Positions 7,065-11,362 of a stretch of 11,362 bases of DNA are shown piece after piece. Position 1 is the stretch's first letter. Every line of letters begins with the position of its first letter. Source of the DNA: Candidatus Kerfeldbacteria bacterium (GTDB taxonomy: Bacteria > Patescibacteriota > Patescibacteriia > Veblenbacterales > UBA10138). The DNA is taken from NCBI GenBank assembly GCA_016217875.1, contig JACRFN010000015.1, positions 1 to 11,362 of the forward strand, written 5' to 3'. The translations under genes and the position numbers were made by a program. The notes beneath the pieces are model-generated. The model was not told the origin of the DNA. It searched no databases and saw nothing but the letters and a program-made list of their open reading frames with translations.

Positions 7065-8888
7065 ATGTTCAAACTAGGTTTTTCACGCCTGCAGTTTAAA
7101 GTCATTATTCTTCTGGTTTTAGTAGCTCTTTTGCCCTTGGCCTCTTTAGGTTTATGGGGCGCTTATAGTTTAAAACAATCACGCCGTGCCAATGTGGCTG
7201 AACTTTCCTGGCAGCTGGTCAATCAGCAGTCTTTTCAATTGAAAAAATTCGTGGATGACAGGTTGTCTACTTTTGAACTTAAAATTGCCGACCCCAACGT
7301 GCAAGCAGTCGGCCCAGAGCAGCAGCGTTTTATTCTGCAAAGCATGCTAGAGCAGGATTCTGCTTTGCAGGGTGTGTCTTTTATTAACCCCACTGGCCAG
7401 GAAACTTCGCATCTGGTGGTGGGCGGCCAAGAAGTGCCGCTCTCAAATCATCAAGCAGATCCATCTTTTAAAGCAGCTTTGTGGGGGCAAAAATATTTTG
7501 GCGACGTGGAGTTTGAGGGCGATAAAGCCTATGCTGTTTTAGCCTCGCCGGTGGTTAACCACGAAAGTGTTACGATTGCCGTATTGTGGGGCAGGCTGGA
7601 ATTAAGCAAGCTGCGTCAAGATTTTAGTCGCGTGCGTTTGGGCAACACCGGCTATCTTTACATCCTAACTGTGGCGGGCGAACTTTTGGCCCAATCAGGT
7701 ACCTTTCCTTTTGACCAGTCCAATTTTTCGCCGCCGGCCTTGGCCAAGAGTATTTTAACCGGCACAGTCCATCAGGGGCTAGAGGATGATGATACTTATA
7801 TCAATTCTGGCGGGCGAACGGTTTTAGCCGCTGGCGTAAAAGTGCCGGCTTTGGGTTGGGCCGTGGTGGCTGAGTGGCCCGAGGATGAGGCTATGGCGCC
7901 GGTATGGTCACTCATTCAGTCGTTAGGCTATTTAAGCTTAGGCGCCTTTTTAGTGGTTTTGTTAGTTAGTTTTTTTGTAGCGGCCTTCTTGTTGCGTCCG
8001 GTGCGAGTGCTCCAAACCGGCGCTAACATTATTGGTCAGGGTGATTTTAAGCATCGTATTTCGCTTAAGACGCACGATGAATTAGAAAATTTGGCCACCA
8101 GCTTTAACCAAATGGCCAAAGACTTGGAGGCTTTGGATGAGCTTAAGGCCATTAAGATTAGGAGTGAAGCCTTGGCTGAGTCATTGGCGCATGAGCGCGA
8201 ACTGTCAAAAATGAAAGATACTTTCATATCAGTCTCCTCCCATCAATTGCGCACGCCCTTAACGTCCCTGAAGTGGAATTTGGAGTTGTTGCAAGAGGAA
8301 AAAGTTTCAGCCGAAGGTAAGGATATGTTAAAAGGCAGTTTGGCCAATACTCAGCAGTTAACAGCTATTGTTGAAGATTTATTATTGGTATCAGAATTTG
8401 GTTTGGGTTACAAACCGACAAATCCTAAAGCAGTTGATTTGGTTAAGATAATAAAACAACAAACTGAACCACTATCTGTTCAAACTCAAGAAAAAAAATT
8501 GGAATTTAAGCTTGATCTGCCAGCTACTTTAACCGTAGTAGGTGATGAGCGGGCGCTTGGTATTTTATGCCAAAATATAATGGCTAACGCTGTCACTTAT
8601 ACTAAAGCTGGTAGTATTACCGTGTCCTTAACCCCCTCGCCCCACGAAATTAAGCTGGTAGTCAGCGATACCGGTATTGGTATACCCGCCATTGAGCAGG
8701 CTAGTATTGGCCAACAATTTTTCCGGGCGAGTAATGCTATAGAACAAAAGAATGTCGGCACTGGTTTGGGGCTATTTTTAATCAAAACCATAGCCCAAGG
8801 CCACGGTGGCAGCCTGGCCTTTACTTCCCAGCCGGGCCAAGGCAGTGTTTTCACTTTAAATTTGCCGTTACCCAAGTCTTCGGCTTAA
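7065..8888 (+). CDS. Membrane sensor histidine kinase 1 (Cache-like sensor, HAMP, HisKA, HATPase_c)
   Basis: The 607-residue two-component sensor kinase autophosphorylates on H393 and would pass phosphate to a response regulator not present here. Membrane helix 1 is at about 12-30. An extracellular sensor at about 37-280 has Cache-like strands (ASPVVNHESVTIAVLWGRL, GNTGYLYILTVAGELLAQ, GWAVVAEWP). Membrane helix 2 is at about 286-310. HAMP follows at 311-360, a coiled-coil linker at 355-385, and an H-box SSHQLRTPLT with Gln after the histidine where Glu or Asp is usual. HATPase_c has N-box N504/N508, D535-TG-I-G, and GTGLGL at 565-570. It is a tandem paralogue of the next gene, sharing 34 of 57 residues in the first periplasmic helix region. 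The ATG is the only plausible start near the promoter. Residues about 436-485 are encoded by unusually AT-rich DNA. The ligand is unknown. Confidence 0.93.
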   Translation: MFKLGFSRLQFKVIILLVLVALLPLASLGLWGAYSLKQSRRANVAELSWQLVNQQSFQLKKFVDDRLSTFELKIADPNVQAVGPEQQRFILQSMLEQDSALQGVSFINPTGQETSHLVVGGQEVPLSNHQADPSFKAALWGQKYFGDVEFEGDKAYAVLASPVVNHESVTIAVLWGRLELSKLRQDFSRVRLGNTGYLYILTVAGELLAQSGTFPFDQSNFSPPALAKSILTGTVHQGLEDDDTYINSGGRTVLAAGVKVPALGWAVVAEWPEDEAMAPVWSLIQSLGYLSLGAFLVVLLVSFFVAAFLLRPVRVLQTGANIIGQGDFKHRISLKTHDELENLATSFNQMAKDLEALDELKAIKIRSEALAESLAHERELSKMKDTFISVSSHQLRTPLTSLKWNLELLQEEKVSAEGKDMLKGSLANTQQLTAIVEDLLLVSEFGLGYKPTNPKAVDLVKIIKQQTEPLSVQTQEKKLEFKLDLPATLTVVGDERALGILCQNIMANAVTYTKAGSITVSLTPSPHEIKLVVSDTGIGIPAIEQASIGQQFFRASNAIEQKNVGTGLGLFLIKTIAQGHGGSLAFTSQPGQGSVFTLNLPLPKSSA

Positions 8889-8889
8889 G

Positions 8890-8900
8890 TTTGCTATACT
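8890..8900 (+). promoter_or_regulatory. Extended -10 promoter TTTGCTATACT for the second histidine kinase
   Basis: The element is identical over 11 bases to the one before kinase 1. It fills most of the 20-bp gap between the two genes, with hexamer 8895-8900. The ATG starts 8 nt after the hexamer, so initiation about 7 nt downstream would give a leaderless or nearly leaderless mRNA. The purines AAAGAGG before the ATG are only 1 nt away from it, too close for a normal Shine-Dalgarno. Confidence 0.7.
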
Positions 8901-8908
8901 AAAGAGGC

Positions 8909-10768
8909 ATGTCTTGGGCTATAAAAAATCTGTTTAAAGTTATAACTAGCCGCCTGGAGCGTAAGTTGGCTTTGTTGTTATCCTTGGTTGGCCTTTTGTC
9001 CTTGGTGGTTTTGGGCTCTTTGGCCATTCGCACCATTCATCTCACGCGCCAGCGCAACGTGGCTGAGTTGGAATGGCAGCTGGTTAATCAATCAGTGTCG
9101 CGCTTGCGTAAATTTATTGATGATAAATTGGAAACCTTTCGGATAGTTGTTGCCGACCCTAACGTGGCGATTATTGGTCCGGAGCAGCAGAAATTCTTAG
9201 CCCGCGCGCAGCTGGAGACGGATTCAACCATGATTGAGGTGGATTTTTTGAGCCCCGATGCTTTGTCGCCGGGGAGGTGGAACGTACTGCGTCAGGTACG
9301 AGCTGAGCCTAATCCGGTATATCTCAACGTAGAGCAAGATAAGGACCTGGCTATAGTGTCGGCCCTAAAGAAAAAAAATTATTTAAGCTCAGTCTATTTA
9401 GTGGCTGGTCAGCCCTACTTAACGCTGGGTACGCCGGTAGTAAATCAGCAAGGACAAGTCATTGGTGCGTTGCGCGGCGAGGTTAATTTGGATTCACTCT
9501 TACCCCTGGTAGCTCAGTCCAACCTGGGTAACCGCGGCTCTCTTTATGTGGTTGATCAAGAAGCGCGTTTGATGGCTTGGTCAACGAATTTTGATAATAG
9601 TTCCGATCGCCGCGGCGTGCGTTACAATTTTAAGGCCCCGGCTTTTGTGCAAGAAATAGCCGCCGGTAAATGGGGCGCGGTCACGAGCGAAGCGGCCAGT
9701 TATTTTGAGCCGCGTTTCAATGAGTCGGTCTTTTCGGTTGGACGTACCATACCTCGTCTAAATTGGACAGTGGTGGCGGCCTGGCCGCAAACTGAAGCTT
9801 TGGAAGTCGTGAGCTCCTTAATAGCTCAATTAACTTGGGCCACCGGCGGTTTGTTGATCTTACTTATTTTACTTAGTCTATTTGTGGCTCGTCAGTTTAC
9901 CAAGCCGTTGCGGGCGCTTAAAACTGCCACTGAAGCGGTGGGGCAGGGCAAGTTTGACGTTGAGCTTAACAGTCAGAGTTTGGATGAAGTGGGCGAGCTG
10001 TCGCGCTCTTTTCAAAGTATGACCCGGGGCTTAAAGGAATTAGAACGCTTGAAAGACGAATTCGTTTTCATCGCCGCCCACGAATTGCGCACGCCGGTGA
10101 CGGCTATCCGCGGCTACGCCGAAATGCTGGGCGATGTCAGTAAAGATTTGCCCCAGTCAGGTAAGGAGTTTGTCACTCGCCTGCAGCAAGCCGGCTCGCG
10201 CCTGGCCACATTGGTTAATGATTTGCTGGAAGTGGCGCGCAGCCAAGCTGGCCGTTTAAAGTTCGCCACCTCGCCGCAAAATTTAGTGGCTTTGGTACAA
10301 ACCACGCTTAATGAATTGTTACCCCTGGCCCAGGAAAAAAAGCATACTCTAGTTTATACCCCGCCCGCTTCCTTGCCGCCTGTGATGGCTGATAAGGATA
10401 AATTACAAGAAGTATTGGTGAATTTGATAGGCAATGCCATTAAATATACCCCCACCGGCGGCCGGGTGGAGGTTACCCTGACCCCTCAGGACAAAGAGAT
10501 GGTAATAGGCATTAAAGACAACGGTTTGGGTATATCCAAAGAAGATCAGTCCAAACTGTTCCAGCGCTTTTTCCGCGTGGAGTCGGAGGAAACTAAAGAT
10601 ATTCAAGGCACTGGTTTGGGATTATTCATAGTGCGCCAGCTGGTGGAGAAAATGGACGGACGCATTTGGGTGGCCAGCGAAAAGGGCAAGGGTTCTACTT
10701 TCTTTTTTAGTTTATTATTGGCTCAGCCTAACAAGGCTGCTCCTAATACAGCGTCGCCTAACAATTAA
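8909..10768 (+). CDS. Membrane sensor histidine kinase 2 (Cache-like sensor, HAMP, HisKA, HATPase_c)
   Basis: This 619-residue paralogue of the preceding kinase has the same order of parts. Membrane helix 1 is at about 20-41. The extracellular Cache-like sensor spans about 45-300 and includes VADPNVAIIGPEQQ, TLGTPVVNQQGQVIGALRG, LGNRGSLYVVDQEARLMAWS and NWTVVAAWP. Membrane helix 2 is at about 305-327 and HAMP at 328-380. The H-box is AAHELRTPVTAIRGY with H391 and the canonical Glu. HATPase_c has N505/N509, D537-NG-L-G, FFRVE and GTGLGLFIVRQLV at 567-579. The HAMP runs almost directly into HisKA, without the extra coiled-coil linker of kinase 1. The C-terminal tail (PNKAAPNTASPNN) is low complexity. 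All catalytic motifs are intact, so it should be active. Its own promoter lies in the 20-bp gap. The partner regulator is not in view, and the signal is unknown. Confidence 0.94.
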   Translation: MSWAIKNLFKVITSRLERKLALLLSLVGLLSLVVLGSLAIRTIHLTRQRNVAELEWQLVNQSVSRLRKFIDDKLETFRIVVADPNVAIIGPEQQKFLARAQLETDSTMIEVDFLSPDALSPGRWNVLRQVRAEPNPVYLNVEQDKDLAIVSALKKKNYLSSVYLVAGQPYLTLGTPVVNQQGQVIGALRGEVNLDSLLPLVAQSNLGNRGSLYVVDQEARLMAWSTNFDNSSDRRGVRYNFKAPAFVQEIAAGKWGAVTSEAASYFEPRFNESVFSVGRTIPRLNWTVVAAWPQTEALEVVSSLIAQLTWATGGLLILLILLSLFVARQFTKPLRALKTATEAVGQGKFDVELNSQSLDEVGELSRSFQSMTRGLKELERLKDEFVFIAAHELRTPVTAIRGYAEMLGDVSKDLPQSGKEFVTRLQQAGSRLATLVNDLLEVARSQAGRLKFATSPQNLVALVQTTLNELLPLAQEKKHTLVYTPPASLPPVMADKDKLQEVLVNLIGNAIKYTPTGGRVEVTLTPQDKEMVIGIKDNGLGISKEDQSKLFQRFFRVESEETKDIQGTGLGLFIVRQLVEKMDGRIWVASEKGKGSTFFFSLLLAQPNKAAPNTASPNN

Positions 10769-10782
10769 TCAACCTCGGGTTT

Positions 10783-11046
10783 ATGCGGGAGGGGACACGG
10801 TTATTCAAATCTTTAGGCAACGATCGTCGGCTGAAAATCATCAGCCTGCTGCGTGGCCGTGCCGAAATGTCAGTGGGCGAAATAGCGCAACAACTTAAAT
10901 TGTCACTCAAAAGTACCTCTCGCCATCTTTTATTGCTTGAGCAAGTTGGTTTATTAAATCGTGAACAACGTGGATTGGAGGTTTTTTACAGTTTAAATAG
11001 CAAGTTGCGTGTTTTTGGTAGTACTATTAGTCAGCTAACAGCTTAG
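10783..11046 (+). CDS. ArsR-like winged-helix transcriptional regulator, no Cys metal site
   Basis: The 87-residue DNA-binding protein matches the ArsR/HTH_5 pattern almost throughout. LFKSLGNDRRLKIISLLRGR (7-26) forms the first helices and VGEIAQQLKL (31-40) the positioning helix. SLKSTSRHLLLLEQVGLL (41-58) is the recognition helix and REQRGLEVFYSL (60-71) the beta wing. The ELCVCDL metal motif of SmtB/ArsR is replaced by EMSVGEI, and the protein has no cysteine, so classic metal sensing by that site is unlikely. It starts 14 bp after kinase 2, suggesting co-transcription. The ATG has no clear Shine-Dalgarno upstream; an in-frame stop at 10759-10761 excludes a longer start. It may repress its own cluster or the gene after the terminator, which is inference. 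Confidence 0.88.
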   Translation: MREGTRLFKSLGNDRRLKIISLLRGRAEMSVGEIAQQLKLSLKSTSRHLLLLEQVGLLNREQRGLEVFYSLNSKLRVFGSTISQLTA

Positions 11047-11112
11047 CTGGTTTATTTTATAAACATTATTTTAGTTTTTGTCGGTTTTTATCCCTGATCC
11101 ATGCCCACTATT

Positions 11113-11150
11113 AACTATTCTCTTATTCTCACGAATAAGAGAATAGTTTT
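11113..11150 (+). terminator. Intrinsic terminator after the kinase/ArsR cluster
   Basis: A perfect 16-bp stem (11113-11128 with 11133-11148) closes a TCAC tetraloop and runs into four T residues (11147-11150). The stem is AT-rich but long. It lies 66 bp after the regulator's stop. The palindrome could also be a protein-binding site, but the T-run favours termination on the + strand. Confidence 0.75.
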
Positions 11151-11162
11151 GATGATTTAGGT

Positions 11163-11171
11163 TGTGGATAA
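11163..11171 (-). promoter_or_regulatory. Perfect DnaA-box sequence
   Basis: The + strand TGTGGATAA is the exact reverse complement of the DnaA R-box TTATCCACA. A second near match, TTATACACG at 11209-11217 on the + strand, lies 37 bp further on. Two sites are too few to call an origin; they may reflect DnaA regulation of the following gene or chance. Confidence 0.4.
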
Positions 11172-11180
11172 GTGTCTGGC

Positions 11181-11209
11181 TTGAACCCTTGGGTAGCGGG
11201 GTATATAGT
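11181..11209 (+). promoter_or_regulatory. Promoter for the last gene (TTGAAC, 17 bp, TATAGT)
   Basis: The -35 TTGAAC (11181-11186) and -10 TATAGT (11204-11209) are separated by 17 bp, the optimal sigma-70-type spacing. Unlike the kinase promoters, this one has a recognisable -35 and leaves room for a Shine-Dalgarno in the transcript. A 5-bp inverted repeat overlaps the -10. Confidence 0.65.
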
Positions 11210-11216
11210 TATACAC

Positions 11217-11226
11217 GAGGAGAGGG
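11217..11226 (+). promoter_or_regulatory. Strong Shine-Dalgarno for the last gene
   Basis: GAGGAGAGGG directly precedes the ATG at 11228, with the AGGAG core 6-7 nt away. It fixes the start of the truncated gene and contrasts with the leaderless-looking kinase genes. Confidence 0.8.
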
Positions 11227-11227
11227 T

Positions 11228-11362
11228 ATGTCACAAGAGTCTAATCACTGGTTAGGATTTGAAACAAAAAAGCCAATTAGTTGGTTGTCTTTGGTTCGGC
11301 TGTCGGCTTGGTGCGCAACCGGACTTTTTGTTTTTTGGGTTTTTGGTTTGGGCCCTGTGGTG
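11228..11362 (+). CDS. N-terminal part of a membrane or secreted protein, cut by the window edge
   Basis: Forty-five codons are visible, open to the end of the window. The first 20 residues (MSQESNHWLGFETKKPISWL) are polar with two lysines. A basic residue R24 is followed by a hydrophobic run at about 26-45 (AWCATGLFVFWVFGLGPVV), which would be a membrane helix or a signal peptide with a long n-region. A strong Shine-Dalgarno, a good promoter and a preceding terminator support it as the first gene of a new unit. I do not recognise a family. It might be another large envelope protein like the first gene, but too little is visible to say. Confidence 0.75.
   Translation, partial: MSQESNHWLGFETKKPISWLSLVRLSAWCATGLFVFWVFGLGPVV

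Noticed and set aside
10786..10794. Purine block GGGAGGGG as Shine-Dalgarno for a shorter ArsR-like start
   Set aside because: No in-frame ATG, GTG or TTG follows at a suitable distance, and the ArsR fold needs the residues encoded there.
11050..11064. Small hairpin GTTTAT-TTT-ATAAAC just after the ArsR-like gene
   Set aside because: It is only six AT-rich pairs with a three-base loop, too weak to call a terminator; the 16-bp hairpin at 11113-11148 is far better.
1..11362. TGA recoding (Gracilibacteria/SR1-type code)
   Set aside because: The three genes with visible ends between 7065 and 11046, and the surface gene, are full length under the standard code with TAA/TAG stops, and no gene is interrupted by TGA.
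1..11362. CRISPR array, tRNA, rRNA or insertion sequence
   Set aside because: I see no regularly spaced direct repeats, no cloverleaf, no transposase motifs and no terminal inverted repeats in either strand.

Overview
The window is about 11.4 kb, with every gene on the + strand. It most resembles a chromosomal segment of a Candidate Phyla Radiation (Patescibacteria) bacterium. That placement is inference. It rests on the giant multi-Ig surface protein, a C-terminal helical module that I remember from large Patescibacteria surface proteins, near-leaderless genes behind an extended -10 motif, and an SHQLRTPLT-type kinase. GC is mixed, with stretches near 65% in the surface gene and near 30% elsewhere. 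All genes end in TAA or TAG, and no gene needs TGA recoding, so the standard bacterial code fits.

Layout. Positions 1-6935 hold the 3' part of a very large extracytoplasmic protein: at least 2,307 residues, with its start off the window. In order it carries a fibronectin-III-like domain, an Ig-like domain, one carboxypeptidase-regulatory-like domain, four SbsA-type (Big_5) Ig-like domains, a less familiar beta region, six tandem carboxypeptidase-regulatory-like domains, a ZU5/GAIN-like domain ending in a GPS-like HLT-x-FA motif, another Ig-like domain, and a C-terminal helical unit present three times. A strong hairpin terminator follows.

Positions 7065-11046 look like a signalling cluster: two tandem paralogous membrane sensor histidine kinases (Cache-type sensor, HAMP, HisKA, HATPase_c), then a small ArsR-like winged-helix regulator. 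Both kinases are preceded by the identical 11-mer TTTGCTATACT, read as an extended -10 promoter placed very close to the ATG. No response regulator gene is present. An AT-rich hairpin terminator closes the cluster.

The last 180 bp hold a perfect DnaA-box sequence and a good promoter with a small inverted repeat over its -10. A strong Shine-Dalgarno then leads into a new membrane or secreted protein cut by the window edge.

How the parts might work together (inference): the surface protein probably acts as a stalk or adhesin, while the two kinases read related extracellular cues through a shared membrane-proximal helix. Their cognate regulators must lie elsewhere, unless the winged-helix protein is linked to them in a way the sequence does not show. 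The most novel candidates are the GPS-like motif, the triplicated C-terminal module, and the duplicated kinases with different H-box chemistry.
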